Source of the DNA: an uncultured Paracoccaceae bacterium | GTDB lineage: Bacteria; Pseudomonadota; Alphaproteobacteria; Rhodobacterales; Rhodobacteraceae | Assembly (NCBI GenBank): GCA_947498415.1 | Contig: CANMKB010000002.1 | Span: 372,001-436,000 of the forward strand | Reading direction: 5' to 3' | DNA: 64,000 bases | Part shown: piece by piece, positions 43,926 through 53,804 of the stretch | Numbering within the stretch: position 1 is the first letter of the stretch | Layout: each line of letters starts with the position of its first letter | The notes under the pieces: model-generated | Database searches by the model: none | What the model was told of the DNA's origin: nothing | Seen by the model: the letters and a program-made list of their open reading frames with translations, nothing else | Program-made: the position numbers and the translations under genes

Positions 43926-46900
43926 TCGGTGTTGTTGATTGGGCCGCGTCCCGAGCGCGGATGATCATCGCGTTTATCGCGCTTTCATTGCTTGCAGGTG
44001 GCTTTGCCTACGTCAACCTTCCAAAAGAGGGTGAACCGGACATTGATATTCCGGCACTGTTTGTTTCGGTGCCGTTCCAAGGGATTTCGGCGTCTGACTC
44101 TGAAACACTATTGGTCAAACCAATGGAGACGGAACTCGCCGATCTTGATGGCCTGAAAACCATGTCCTCGACTGCTGCTGAAGGCTATGCCGGGGTTGCG
44201 CTCGAATTCGAATTTGGTTGGGATAAAACCAAAACCATGGCGGATGTGCGCGATGCAATGGGTAAAGCCGAGAGCCAATTCCCAGAAGGCGCAGACACCT
44301 ACACAGTCAACGAAGTTAACTTTTCTGAATTTCCGATCATCATTGTAAACCTCACTGGGCGCGTTCCAGAGAGGACCATGTCGCGCGTCGCTGATGATTT
44401 GCAGGACAAGCTGGAATCTTTGGATGCGGTTCTCGAAGCGGGTATCGCAGGCAAACGAGATGAAATGCTTGAGGTTCTGATCGATCCTCTGCGGTTAGAA
44501 AGCTATAACGTCACCGCTGGTGAACTGATCAATGTTGTACGCAACAACAACCAGTTGATCGCAGCAGGTGAAATTGAAACCGCGACTGGTAAATTCGCCG
44601 TTAAAATCCCGTCAAGCTTTGACGAAGCCCAAGATGTCTTCCGCCTGCCGGTTAAAACTAATGGCGACCGTGTCGTCACCCTAGGCGATCTGGCTGACAT
44701 CAAACTCACCTTTGAAGACCGTACCGGTACCGCTCGGTTTAACGCTGTTAACACCATCGCGTTGCAGGTTGTAAAGCGTAAGGGCTTTAACCTGATCGGC
44801 ACCGCAGAGCTTGTGAAACAAGCCGTCACAGACGCTTCCGAAGAATGGCCGCACGAACTTAAAGCGTCTGTTCAAGTGGGAACATCAAACGATCAAAGTC
44901 GCATCGTTGGCTCTATGGTTGGGCAACTTGAAGGCTCGGTTCTGACAGCTGTTGCCTTGGTTATGATCGTCGTGCTTGCGGCATTGGGCACACGTGCTGC
45001 CTTACTTGTTGGTTTTGCGATCCCGACATCTTTCTTGCTGTGTTTCACATTGCTGGGCGTGATGGATATCACCATTTCAAACATGGTGATGTTTGGTCTG
45101 ATCCTTGCGGTGGGTATGCTGGTGGATGGCGCAATTGTTGTGGTTGAATATGCCGACAAGCGCATCTCGCAGGGTATCGGCCCAATGCACGCCTATGTCG
45201 AAGCCGCCAAGCGTATGTTCTGGCCGGTGATCTCATCCACTGCGACCACGCTATGTGCCTTTTTGCCGATGCTGTTTTGGCCCGGTGTTCCTGGGCAGTT
45301 CATGCGGATGTTGCCGGTCACATTGATCTTTGTTCTATCCGCATCACTGGTCGTGGCATTGATCTACTTGCCCGTTATGGGTGGTGTATCCGGTCGTTTG
45401 AGCCGCTTGTTCAACACAGCTTCGATTGAGCTGCGCAAGAAAACACCTTGGTTGCTACGTCTGCTTTTGGTGCCTCCGTCTTTGCTGATGATCTTCATTG
45501 GCGCAATGCAAATCCTAAACCCAACTTACTTGCTGGGTGCCGGTGGCGCTGAGGGTGGGTTCTTCCCGTTCCTTGTCGGTTTTATCTTGTTCCTGATGGG
45601 CGCATTTGCAGCCTCTATCACGATGGATGCGATCATGCTGGAGCGACGCCAACGTCGCGTGAAAACCGGACGGAGCTTGTCTCCATTTGGGCGTTTCATC
45701 AAGCTGATTGCGGGCAACCCGTTCATGCCATTGGTTTCAATCGCGGGTGTTGTTGGCTTTGTCTTTATGATCACCTTCGTGATCTTCCCCGCCAATTCCA
45801 ACGGCACGGAATTCTTTGTTGAATCCGAGCCTGAAATGGCGCTGGTCTACGTTCGCGCAAAGGGCAACTTGTCTCTTGAGCAAAAAGACGAGCTGGTCAA
45901 ACAAGCCGAAGAAATCGTTTTGGCTCACCCGGGCATCAAAACGGCCTTTGCCTTTGCGGGTGACGGTGGTTTGAACAACAACACAGGTGGTGCGCAACCG
46001 CCTGGTGACACCATCGGTCAAATCCAAATGGAAACCATTCCATGGGAAGATCGCCCGGATTCTCGTGAGGCATGGTTCACCATTCCGTTGTTTGATGTCA
46101 CGGTCGAACGCGCCGTAAAAGCTGCGGATTTTGATGGTGACTTAATCATCAATGAACTGACCGTACAACTTGAACAAATCCCAGGGATCAAGATTGAAAT
46201 CTTGGCTGCCGATCGTGGGCCTGCTTCGGCGAAGCCTGTGCACTTCCGTGTAAAGGGCGACAATTGGGAAGATCTTCTGGCCTCGGCTGAAAAGGTCCGT
46301 GCCAAATTCGATTCCATGCCAGGTCTGACCTTGATCGAAGATACGCTTCCCCTGCCCGGCATTGACTGGCAGATCGATGTGGACGTTGAAAAAGCGGGCC
46401 GCTATGGCGCGGACGTGGCCACAGTGGGCGCCATGGTACAACTGGTGACACGCGGTATCTTGCTTGACAGCTACACCCCTGCAGGCAACGACGAAGAAAT
46501 CGACATTCGTGTACGTCTGCCTGAAAAAGATCGTGTGCTTTCGACACTGGATACTTTGAAGGTGCGAACACAAGACGGGCTTGTGCCTTTGTCAAACTTC
46601 ATCACGCGTAAACCTGTTCCAAAACTCGCTGAAATCAGCCGTGTGGATCAGACCCGGATCTTTGATGTAAAGGCCGGCGTCGAGGCCAATACAATCTTGG
46701 TGTCCAATGAAGATACAGGCGAAAGCGAAGTGATTTCTGCGGATGTTTGGAATGCTGAAGATGGCACAAAGGCGTCATATGAAGACCGTGGTTTCACCGG
46801 TGTTCCGTTGACCCCTGCTGTGCAGATCGCCGCCATCACTGAATGGGCAGAGGACACGGCTCCGTTCCCGAATGGGATCGAATGGGAGTGGACCGGTGAT

Positions 46901-47638
46901 CAGGAAGACGAAGCTGAATCTCAGGCCTTCTTGCAAACCGCCTTTTCGGCTGCCCTTGGGTTGATGTTCATCATCTTGCTTGCGCAGTTCAACAGCTTCT
47001 ACAATTCCTTCTTGGTATTGTTGGCGGTTGTCTTGTCGACCACGGGTGTTCTCATCGGCATGATGGTGATGGATCAGGCCTTCTCTGTGATCATGACAGG
47101 TACAGGGATTGTGGCGCTGGCGGGGATTGTGGTGAACAACAACATTGTTCTGATCGATACCTATCAGGAATACAGCCAGTTTATGCCTCGGATCGAAGCG
47201 ATTGTGCGAACAGCCCAAGATCGGATCCGTCCTGTTTTGCTGACCACGATCACAACGATGGCTGGCCTCGCGCCGATGATGTTTGGGCTAAGCTTGAACT
47301 TTGTCGAAGGTGGCTATTCCGTCGACAGCCCAACAGCGCTGTGGTGGAAACAGCTGGCAACAGCGGTGGTCTTTGGCCTTGGTATTGCGACGGTTCTCAC
47401 TCTGGTCTTTACGCCTTCGATGCTAGCGCTGCGTGTTTGGCTTGGCACATACATCAACTGGATGCTTCGTCTGATTGCCCGCATCACACGCGGTCGTGGA
47501 AGCCAGGCCGCTCAGGATTGGGCATTGCGCCGTGCTGCAAAAGGTATAAAGGCACCGGAAATTCTTTGGGACGATCCTCAAGAAGAGATCGACCCTGTTT
47601 CGTCCACTGTGGATAAAGGCCTACGCGCGGCGGAGTAG
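43922..47638 (+). CDS. RND efflux permease subunit
   Basis: A 1238-residue proton-driven transporter of the AcrB/MexB-like superfamily: twelve predicted helices in two halves, large periplasmic loops, and motifs such as GMLVDGAIVVVEYADKR in helix 4 and GIVVNNNIVLIDTYQEY in helix 10. It is 150-200 residues longer than AcrB, mostly an insertion with extra hydrophobic segments around residues 500-590. Its ATG overlaps the adaptor stop by 4 bp. Substrate not known. Confidence 0.93.
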   Translation: MIGVVDWAASRARMIIAFIALSLLAGGFAYVNLPKEGEPDIDIPALFVSVPFQGISASDSETLLVKPMETELADLDGLKTMSSTAAEGYAGVALEFEFGWDKTKTMADVRDAMGKAESQFPEGADTYTVNEVNFSEFPIIIVNLTGRVPERTMSRVADDLQDKLESLDAVLEAGIAGKRDEMLEVLIDPLRLESYNVTAGELINVVRNNNQLIAAGEIETATGKFAVKIPSSFDEAQDVFRLPVKTNGDRVVTLGDLADIKLTFEDRTGTARFNAVNTIALQVVKRKGFNLIGTAELVKQAVTDASEEWPHELKASVQVGTSNDQSRIVGSMVGQLEGSVLTAVALVMIVVLAALGTRAALLVGFAIPTSFLLCFTLLGVMDITISNMVMFGLILAVGMLVDGAIVVVEYADKRISQGIGPMHAYVEAAKRMFWPVISSTATTLCAFLPMLFWPGVPGQFMRMLPVTLIFVLSASLVVALIYLPVMGGVSGRLSRLFNTASIELRKKTPWLLRLLLVPPSLLMIFIGAMQILNPTYLLGAGGAEGGFFPFLVGFILFLMGAFAASITMDAIMLERRQRRVKTGRSLSPFGRFIKLIAGNPFMPLVSIAGVVGFVFMITFVIFPANSNGTEFFVESEPEMALVYVRAKGNLSLEQKDELVKQAEEIVLAHPGIKTAFAFAGDGGLNNNTGGAQPPGDTIGQIQMETIPWEDRPDSREAWFTIPLFDVTVERAVKAADFDGDLIINELTVQLEQIPGIKIEILAADRGPASAKPVHFRVKGDNWEDLLASAEKVRAKFDSMPGLTLIEDTLPLPGIDWQIDVDVEKAGRYGADVATVGAMVQLVTRGILLDSYTPAGNDEEIDIRVRLPEKDRVLSTLDTLKVRTQDGLVPLSNFITRKPVPKLAEISRVDQTRIFDVKAGVEANTILVSNEDTGESEVISADVWNAEDGTKASYEDRGFTGVPLTPAVQIAAITEWAEDTAPFPNGIEWEWTGDQEDEAESQAFLQTAFSAALGLMFIILLAQFNSFYNSFLVLLAVVLSTTGVLIGMMVMDQAFSVIMTGTGIVALAGIVVNNNIVLIDTYQEYSQFMPRIEAIVRTAQDRIRPVLLTTITTMAGLAPMMFGLSLNFVEGGYSVDSPTALWWKQLATAVVFGLGIATVLTLVFTPSMLALRVWLGTYINWMLRLIARITRGRGSQAAQDWALRRAAKGIKAPEILWDDPQEEIDPVSSTVDKGLRAAE

Positions 47639-47641
47639 ACA

Positions 47642-48097
47642 TTGCTGGAGATACAAGCAAATCTTAGGGCGTTATTGGAGAGATACCATGACGCCCTAAT
47701 TTCCTCAGACATGGGAGCCCTTCAATCTCTCGTGCAATTCCCATTTGTCATCTTAGATCGGGGGCGCGTTCACAAGATCGACTCGCCCGAGCTGCTGCAC
47801 CGCGATATCGCGATGCTGCGTAAAACCTATTTCGAACGGGGAGTCAGCCGCCTTAAACGCACAATCGAGCTGGTCCATGTGACTGGGACCAGCGAGGCAA
47901 TTGCGGCGACCCATTCCGAGGCCTATGACGCACAGGGGCGTTTTCTGACCGAGTGGGACAGCACATACCTTTTGATACGCGAGTTCCAAGGCTGGAAGAT
48001 CGCTAAGGTCAATGGCACCGACCAATCCCGTGCTTGGGGCGGTCGGGTTTGTCACTCTGACCCAGGTCAGGCGATCACAGAGCCCTCACTCAGCTGA
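47642..48097 (+). CDS. NTF2/SnoaL-like protein with TTG start
   Basis: A 151-residue cone-shaped NTF2-like fold protein: LRALLERYHDALISSDMGALQSLVQFPFV, then EWDSTYLLIREFQGWKIAKVN. Function unknown; a role linked to the pump is possible as it starts 3 bp after the permease. The start is TTG, with GGAG six bases upstream. Its 3' end overlaps the convergent ABC transporter gene by 31 bp. Confidence 0.75.
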   Translation: MLEIQANLRALLERYHDALISSDMGALQSLVQFPFVILDRGRVHKIDSPELLHRDIAMLRKTYFERGVSRLKRTIELVHVTGTSEAIAATHSEAYDAQGRFLTEWDSTYLLIREFQGWKIAKVNGTDQSRAWGGRVCHSDPGQAITEPSLS

Positions 48098-49890
48098 CGC
48101 GTCCAAAGCTGGGCATAGCGCCCATCACGCTCCAATAGGTCCGCGTGGGTGCCCTCTTCGACAATCTCGCCTTTCTCCAAAACGACAATCCGATCTGCAT
48201 CTGCGATGGTACTGAGGCGGTGCGCAATAGTGATCACGGTGCGTCCCTGCCCCGCATGGGCCAAAGCTTCTTGAATGGATTGTTCCGTTTCGGTGTCAAG
48301 CGCTGAGGTCGCTTCATCCAGCAACAACAGCGGTGGGTTCTTGAGCAACGTCCGCGCGATCCCGACGCGCTGTTTCTCCCCACCAGACAGCTTCAGGCCT
48401 CTTTCGCCGACTGTGGTGTCATAGCCATCTGGCAACGTTTCAATGAAATCATGGATTTGTGCCGCCCGGGCCGCGTCTATGATTTGCTCATGGGTGGCGC
48501 CATCCAGACCATAGGCAATGTTGTAGCGGATCGTATCGTTAAACAGCACTGTATCTTGCGGCACAACGCCAATGGCATTGTGCAAGCTTTGCTGCGTGAC
48601 TTCGCGCACATCTTGCCCGTCAATCTTGAGAGCACCTTGGTTCACATCATAAAAGCGGAACAACAGACGCCCAATTGTGGATTTTCCAGACCCAGAGGCC
48701 CCCACAATCGCTACGGTTTGACCACCGTCCACTGCTAAGCTGACGTTCTTAAGGATCGGGCGGGCTTCGTCATATCCAAACGACACATTTTCCAGCGCGA
48801 TGCGCCCCTCACTCACAGCGAGCTTAGCCGCATCAGGCTTGTCTGCGACCTCTGTAGGTTGCCCCAGCAGGTCAAACATTTCCCCCATGTCCACAAGGCT
48901 TTGCCGGATTTCGCGGTAGACTGTACCCAGAAAATTCAGAGGCATTGTGATCTGGATCATGTAGGCGTTCACCATCACAAAATCGCCCACGGTCAACGTG
49001 CCGTTTTCAACCCCCAAAGCGGCCAAAACCATCACGACGATCAATCCGCTTGTGATCAAAAAGGACTGCCCCACATTCAAACCGGCCAAGGAATAGGCGG
49101 TTTTCAATGCAGCCGTTTCATAGCCTTCCATGGCTTTGTCATAGCGTTGTGCTTCGCGCGTCTCTGCCCCGAAATACTTAACGGTTTCAAAGTTCAACAG
49201 GCTGTCGATGGCCTTCTGATTGGCATCGGTATCCTGATCGTTCATCTGACGCCGTAGCTTTACGCGCCACTCGGTCACTTTGAACGTGAAAGCCGCATAG
49301 GCCACAATTGTCACAACAATCACAACAAGATAGCGGGCATCCAACTGCCAATACAAAATCCCTGCGATAAAGATCAGCTCTAGGATCAATGGGCCGATCG
49401 AGAACAGCATAAAGCGCAGTAGAAACTCGACGCCTTTGACACCCCGTTCGATAATCCGGCTGAGTCCACCGGTTTTGCGCGTGATATGATAACGCATCGA
49501 AAGATTGTGAATATGCGTAAAGGTTTCAAACGCCAATTGGCGCAACGCGCGTTGCCCAACTTTTGCAAACACCATGTCTCGGAGGTTTTGAAAAGCCACC
49601 GACATCAGGCGCGCCACGCCATAGGCCACCGTCAAGCCCACCGCGCCCAGTACAAAGTCTGAAACACCTTCTTCGCCCAACGCATTCACCGCCTCGCGAT
49701 AGATCAGCGGGATCCCTGCGGCGACAAACTTGGATGCAAACAACGCGAGCATGGCAAAAACCACCCGGCGTTTAACCCAGTTTTGCCCCTGAGGCCAAAG
49801 ATAGGGCGCGACCTTGCGCAGAACCGTCCATCCAGAGCGATCGTTTGCGCGAGCCAATTCTTCATCTGATGCGGTACGCCATCTTTGCAT
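48067..49890 (-). CDS. Atm1-type ABC exporter (permease-ATPase)
   Basis: A 607-residue half-transporter: six transmembrane helices (residues about 40-310) and an ATPase with Walker A GASGSGKST, signature LSGGEKQRVGIARTLL and Walker B LLLLDEATSALD. Its resemblance to mitochondrial Atm1/ABCB7 suggests export of glutathione-linked sulfur or metal conjugates. ATG at 49890 with GTAGG upstream is preferred to an in-frame GTG at 49908. Confidence 0.88.
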   Translation of the reverse strand: MQRWRTASDEELARANDRSGWTVLRKVAPYLWPQGQNWVKRRVVFAMLALFASKFVAAGIPLIYREAVNALGEEGVSDFVLGAVGLTVAYGVARLMSVAFQNLRDMVFAKVGQRALRQLAFETFTHIHNLSMRYHITRKTGGLSRIIERGVKGVEFLLRFMLFSIGPLILELIFIAGILYWQLDARYLVVIVVTIVAYAAFTFKVTEWRVKLRRQMNDQDTDANQKAIDSLLNFETVKYFGAETREAQRYDKAMEGYETAALKTAYSLAGLNVGQSFLITSGLIVVMVLAALGVENGTLTVGDFVMVNAYMIQITMPLNFLGTVYREIRQSLVDMGEMFDLLGQPTEVADKPDAAKLAVSEGRIALENVSFGYDEARPILKNVSLAVDGGQTVAIVGASGSGKSTIGRLLFRFYDVNQGALKIDGQDVREVTQQSLHNAIGVVPQDTVLFNDTIRYNIAYGLDGATHEQIIDAARAAQIHDFIETLPDGYDTTVGERGLKLSGGEKQRVGIARTLLKNPPLLLLDEATSALDTETEQSIQEALAHAGQGRTVITIAHRLSTIADADRIVVLEKGEIVEEGTHADLLERDGRYAQLWTRQLSEGSVIA

Positions 49891-50018
49891 GTAACTGCCT
49901 ACTTTCACGTTGCGAGCCGAAACCAGCTGGCATGCGATCCTTTGGGGTGTCGTGGTATCTTTGCCAAACGGCCAAGAGGGAGCTGAAAGCCCCCTCTCTT
50001 CTCAATTTAATCTAAGTG

Positions 50019-51536
50019 CTATTCAGGAACCGTAAACACCTGACCTGGATAAATCAGATCAGGATTGCGAATGCGGTCTTTATTGGCCTCAAATACTTTG
50101 ACGTATTGAACACCATCCCCATAGCTTTCCTTTGCAATCGCCCAAAGCGTATTGCCGGGCTGCACGGTCACAGAAACCACACGCTTGGTGTCGACTTGTG
50201 CCGAGGCGACCTTTAGCTCTTCGGCGGCTTCACGTTTGAATGGAGATTCAACACGCGACAGCACTTTGCCGTCTTGATCAAGCTCGTCCACACGCAACGT
50301 ATAAACACCCGGATCAACAGACGTAAGCTCTGTGCCCCAGCGCCCATCAGTCGCGATTTCTGCGGAATCTTGATAGGTGTTGTCCAGATAGATCCGCACA
50401 AAGCCTTCTCCCTGCGCACGGCCCGAAAGCTGAACAGCGCCGGTTTCGGAATAGCTGATCGCATCCAACGCAATGGTGCGCAGCACTTCAGGCGTGGCAT
50501 CCGCCGCGACAGGTGCTTGCAAGACACGAGCGCCTTCACTGTCGGCCACAATCACAGTCGGCGTTGCAGGTTGCACAGGTGTTTCTACTGCAGCGACATC
50601 AACTGCTTCGCTCTCATTTGTGGGTGTCTCTTCAGTGTTTGGCGCTTCTATTGTTGCCTCTGCCGCGTCAGCAATCGCAGGGGCTGGTAAAGACGGCTCT
50701 TCGCTTGGGGCCTCAGCAGATACAACTGCTGGTTCGGCTCGCTCTTCAACTGTTTCCTCTGCGACCTCTGCAACTTCGGCAACAGTTTCAGGCGCATCGT
50801 CGGAGACCGTGGCCTCTGCCAACACCTTGTTGGCTTGCTCTGAAACATCCGCTTTCAAAGCCGTAACAGCCTCTTCCACCTCTTGAACCGGGGTTTCTTC
50901 TGCGCCTTGAGCCAACTCAACCACTTGATCGGCGTGTGGTTGTACGACGTCATCAGCAACAGTGTTTTCTGCAATCTCCACCGGAGCGTCATCGGCCTCT
51001 GGTTCCGCTTGGGCCACTACAACGGGTGTGGGCGCAAGGATCACCGTCGCGTCAGAGGGCACTTCTGTACCATCAGCGATCTGAACCAAACTTAGAATGC
51101 GAGGCTCTTGGCTTGGCTCTATTGTAAGAAAGCTTGTGAACTGCCCGCTCGCATCAGTTTGGGTCTCTGCAATCAGATCACCGTCCAAAAGAATGTTCAC
51201 AGTGGCATCACTGGCCCCTGCCCCCGCGATCAAGGTTGTGCCATCGGGTTCAACCCGCACCACATCAAACGATGGGGGCACAAGGGGTGCCGCCTCAGCG
51301 GTTTGCGCGACAACAGGCTCTTCTTCCTTCACCGCAGGCTTAGGTGCAGCAGCTGTCTCTTCAGTTTGCACCGTCTCAGTTGGCTCTGGCACCTGAACGC
51401 TTGTGTCTGTGACTTGTTGTGGTGTGGCGTCCGGGTCGAACACGCCGGCGACATATAGGCCAACTCCAACAGCGACTGTTACAGCAGCCCCGATTACAGC
51501 GGCTTGCGATGAAACAGCTGACATAGTCTTACTCAT
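50019..51536 (-). CDS. LysM domain cell-wall-binding protein
   Basis: A 505-residue protein: N-terminal membrane anchor ([20 protein letters not shown]), a long low-complexity middle rich in Glu, Ala, Val and Pro (residues about 190-340), a segment with Ig-like features (about 355-440), and one C-terminal LysM ([18 protein letters not shown] ... [11 protein letters not shown]). LysM binds peptidoglycan, so it may span from membrane to wall. Strong GGGAAAGGG site. A weak GC-rich hairpin follows near 49975-49997. Confidence 0.88.
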   Translation of the reverse strand: MSKTMSAVSSQAAVIGAAVTVAVGVGLYVAGVFDPDATPQQVTDTSVQVPEPTETVQTEETAAAPKPAVKEEEPVVAQTAEAAPLVPPSFDVVRVEPDGTTLIAGAGASDATVNILLDGDLIAETQTDASGQFTSFLTIEPSQEPRILSLVQIADGTEVPSDATVILAPTPVVVAQAEPEADDAPVEIAENTVADDVVQPHADQVVELAQGAEETPVQEVEEAVTALKADVSEQANKVLAEATVSDDAPETVAEVAEVAEETVEERAEPAVVSAEAPSEEPSLPAPAIADAAEATIEAPNTEETPTNESEAVDVAAVETPVQPATPTVIVADSEGARVLQAPVAADATPEVLRTIALDAISYSETGAVQLSGRAQGEGFVRIYLDNTYQDSAEIATDGRWGTELTSVDPGVYTLRVDELDQDGKVLSRVESPFKREAAEELKVASAQVDTKRVVSVTVQPGNTLWAIAKESYGDGVQYVKVFEANKDRIRNPDLIYPGQVFTVPE

Positions 51537-51636
51537 TGCTGCCCTTTCCCCAAATCTGGCAGGTCTTCATGGTTGAGCGACAGTATCAGGAGAGATACAT
51601 GTGGTCAAAAGAGCATTGAAATAAGCGGATTATACC

Positions 51637-52185
51637 ATGAGCAAGCCATCTATCTGTGTCTTTTGCGGTTCACGCAATGGCAACGATCCCGCCTATGCCC
51701 AAGCTGCCACAGCGCTTGGAACCGCCATTGCTGAAGCCGATTGGCGCCTTGTCTACGGGGCTGGCGATGTGGGCTTGATGGGCGCCGTCGCCCGCGCGAC
51801 ACAAGACGCACAAGGTGAGACCTTTGGCGTGATCCCAATCCATCTGCTGAAGCGCGAAGTCGGGAAAACTGACCTGACCAACTTTATCGTCACCGAAAAC
51901 ATGCATGAGCGAAAGAAAGTCATGTTCATGAACTGTGACGCAGTTGTTGTGTTGCCGGGCGGCGCTGGTTCTTTGGATGAATTCTTCGAGGTTCTTACAT
52001 GGCGGCAGCTGGGTTTGCATGACAAACCGATCGTGCTGTTGAACATCAACGGCTACTGGAATCCGCTGTTGTCATTGATGGATCATGTAATCGACCAAGG
52101 CTTTGCAGATGCGTCGATGAAAGATTTCATTCGCGTAGAAGCAAATGTCGCCGACGCTGTCGCGCATCTGAAAAGCTCTGTTTAA
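51637..52185 (+). CDS. LOG family protein (cytokinin-activating-like phosphoribohydrolase)
   Basis: A 182-residue Rossmann-fold protein: VFCGSRNGNDPAYA at the N-terminus, VYGAGDVGLMGAVARA, and the family motif PGGAGSLDEFFEVLTW. LOG enzymes release ribose 5-phosphate from nucleoside monophosphates; the physiological substrate in bacteria is often unclear. It overlaps the convergent LuxR-type gene by 4 bp. Confidence 0.9.
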   Translation: MSKPSICVFCGSRNGNDPAYAQAATALGTAIAEADWRLVYGAGDVGLMGAVARATQDAQGETFGVIPIHLLKREVGKTDLTNFIVTENMHERKKVMFMNCDAVVVLPGGAGSLDEFFEVLTWRQLGLHDKPIVLLNINGYWNPLLSLMDHVIDQGFADASMKDFIRVEANVADAVAHLKSSV

Positions 52186-53405
52186 GGCGCAATTTGAGCG
52201 GGCCTTATGCGCCCCAGAGCATCTGAACTGTTGTCAAACATCGTGCCGACGGTTCGAAAAACGGAAAGCGTGTCAACAAGCTCTGCGTTAGAAGACACGC
52301 CGACCTTTTCATAAATCATCTGGATTTGATTTCGGATCGTTTTAGGGGATCGCGACGACGCTTCAGCCAAATTCGCCACCCCGTGCCCCATAAGCAACCC
52401 CTTACACACCTGGGCCTCACGCGCACTTAAATCAAAAACGTCCTCTAGCAGACTTGTATTGATGGCATCCTGTTCAGACTGACCAACGAAAATTGCAAAC
52501 ATCTGCTCATCGTCCAGCAAATGCCTGTCTATGGCGCTCGCATCGCGCATCGACGGTCGAAACGGCGAAATGGCCAGCATTAGCGGGGTGTCATTGGTCT
52601 CGACACGCATCCCGCTTTGGACAAGGTCACGGCTGGTTTGCGAAATTTTATGATATAGATCTCCGGTGTCGTAGGTATCGTTCAGCTGCAACAGCCCATC
52701 CGCCGACAGTCGAAAAAGGTCGCCTCTTGCTAAGACCTGCCGACCGGCTTTGTTGCCAAAGAGATATTTGCCTTTAGCGTCAGTGACCAACATAGGAAGG
52801 ATGACCCCGTCCAAAAATCCGCTGAAGGCTTCTGTTGCACGTTTTGCTAACGTCAGTGCCCGTGCCAATTGGCTGGCACGCACAGCATGGGGCGCCAAAA
52901 GCTTTAGCACCTCGAAAAGCGGATCGTGAATTTGTGTTTCGAGATCCGGATCAGCTGGCAACGGAAAACCGAGAAAGGCACCGCGTTCCCCGTTGTGATC
53001 CACCTTCAGATGCAACGAATTTCGAAGTCCCAACGGTTTTAAGTAATCAGTGTAGCATCTGGAATTCAGGAGCTCATGATCGGGAAAATAAAGTTTGGTC
53101 CTTACGACAAAGCCGTTGGGAGTGCGCTTTACAGAATCTGCGATCGTCTCCCCCATGTCATTTTTCATATTAAATTCAAAGGACGATGGGAAAATTGGGG
53201 TCTGGCTACCGCTGGCATATTCTGGCAACATCGTGTCGCCTTCATACCCCCATGCCAATGCGCCAACACCCGGAAACATTTGACTTATCTTGGTTAGAAG
53301 GGTCTTCCACTGCACCTCTTCAAAAGCGGAGTCGTAAACAACTCCGATAAGCTCTGAGAGCTCCTCGTGGGTAAAGTCTATTCTGCGCATAGGTGTATAA
53401 TACAT
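52182..53405 (-). CDS. LuxR-type solo transcriptional regulator
   Basis: A 407-residue regulator. The C-terminal LuxR helix-turn-helix (about 335-400) reads DLSAREAQVCKGLLMGHG ... SPKTIRNQIQMIYEKVGV. The middle has a PAS-like stretch (MLVTDAKGKYLFGNKAGRQVL). The N-terminal part is not a recognised autoinducer domain. Start at 53405 (MYYTPMRRIDF) is preferred: the longer frame begins with TTG inside a palindromic operator; ATG at 53390 is an alternative. No luxI is adjacent. It is divergent from a small gene across a three-half-site operator. Confidence 0.78.
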   Translation of the reverse strand: MYYTPMRRIDFTHEELSELIGVVYDSAFEEVQWKTLLTKISQMFPGVGALAWGYEGDTMLPEYASGSQTPIFPSSFEFNMKNDMGETIADSVKRTPNGFVVRTKLYFPDHELLNSRCYTDYLKPLGLRNSLHLKVDHNGERGAFLGFPLPADPDLETQIHDPLFEVLKLLAPHAVRASQLARALTLAKRATEAFSGFLDGVILPMLVTDAKGKYLFGNKAGRQVLARGDLFRLSADGLLQLNDTYDTGDLYHKISQTSRDLVQSGMRVETNDTPLMLAISPFRPSMRDASAIDRHLLDDEQMFAIFVGQSEQDAINTSLLEDVFDLSAREAQVCKGLLMGHGVANLAEASSRSPKTIRNQIQMIYEKVGVSSNAELVDTLSVFRTVGTMFDNSSDALGRIRPAQIAP

Positions 53406-53424
53406 ACAAACGAGCCCGCGCTCA

Positions 53425-53455
53425 TGGGTAAAATTACCCAAATCTCATTGGGTAA
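53425..53455. promoter_or_regulatory. Three TGGGTAA half sites between the LuxR-type gene and a small gene
   Basis: TGGGTAA at 53425-53431 (plus), its reverse complement TTACCCA at 53434-53440, and TGGGTAA again at 53449-53455. The first two form a close palindrome with a 2-bp spacer, the last two a palindrome with 8 bp. The site is 20-50 bp from the LuxR-type start and 66-96 bp from the divergent small gene, ideal for autoregulation and shared control. Confidence 0.6.
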
Positions 53456-53520
53456 GTTTGCTCATGCTTCACAGCCGAGAATCAACAATCTTCCTGACGA
53501 CACCAATCGGAGGAAGACCA

Positions 53521-53697
53521 ATGACAGTTAAACGACTTACTTCGCTTCATGCCTCACGCGGGCTGCCCGTTCGAAAAATTGGACGCGCGTACAATAGTAT
53601 CGTGCAGACCTTTGTCAGGGGCCTGAGGCGGATTAACTCCGATGTCGTCAGACGTTTTGGTTTCCCTCGGATCGACCCCAATCATTGGGATGTGTGA
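53521..53697 (+). CDS. Small basic protein of unknown function
   Basis: A 58-residue protein with a strong GGAGG site seven bases before its ATG. It is basic (many Arg and Lys: RGLPVRKIGRAYN, RGLRRINSDVVRRFGF) and ends PNHWDV. No signal peptide or membrane helix, and no recognised family. It is divergent from the LuxR-type regulator and shares its control region, so it is a likely target. The frame is open 63 bp upstream, but that start is unsupported. Confidence 0.6.
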   Translation: MTVKRLTSLHASRGLPVRKIGRAYNSIVQTFVRGLRRINSDVVRRFGFPRIDPNHWDV

Positions 53698-53751
53698 GGC
53701 ACCGCAAACCGTCGCACGAGTTGGAAACGGGCTCATACAATCACTCATAAA

Positions 53752-53785
53752 AAAACGCGCCCTCAAGTGAGCGCGCGTTTTGGTT
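53752..53785. terminator. Bidirectional terminator between the small gene and sodB
   Basis: Arms AAAACGCGC and GCGCGTTTT around CCTCAAGTGAGC; A and T runs on both sides serve both convergent genes. Confidence 0.8.
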
Positions 53786-53804
53786 TTCTTCGTCGGCTGA
53801 TAAA

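Noticed and set aside
49975..49997. GC-rich hairpin after the LysM gene as a terminator
   Set aside because: Arms AGAGGG/CCCTCT are imperfectly extended and there is no T tract on the minus strand.
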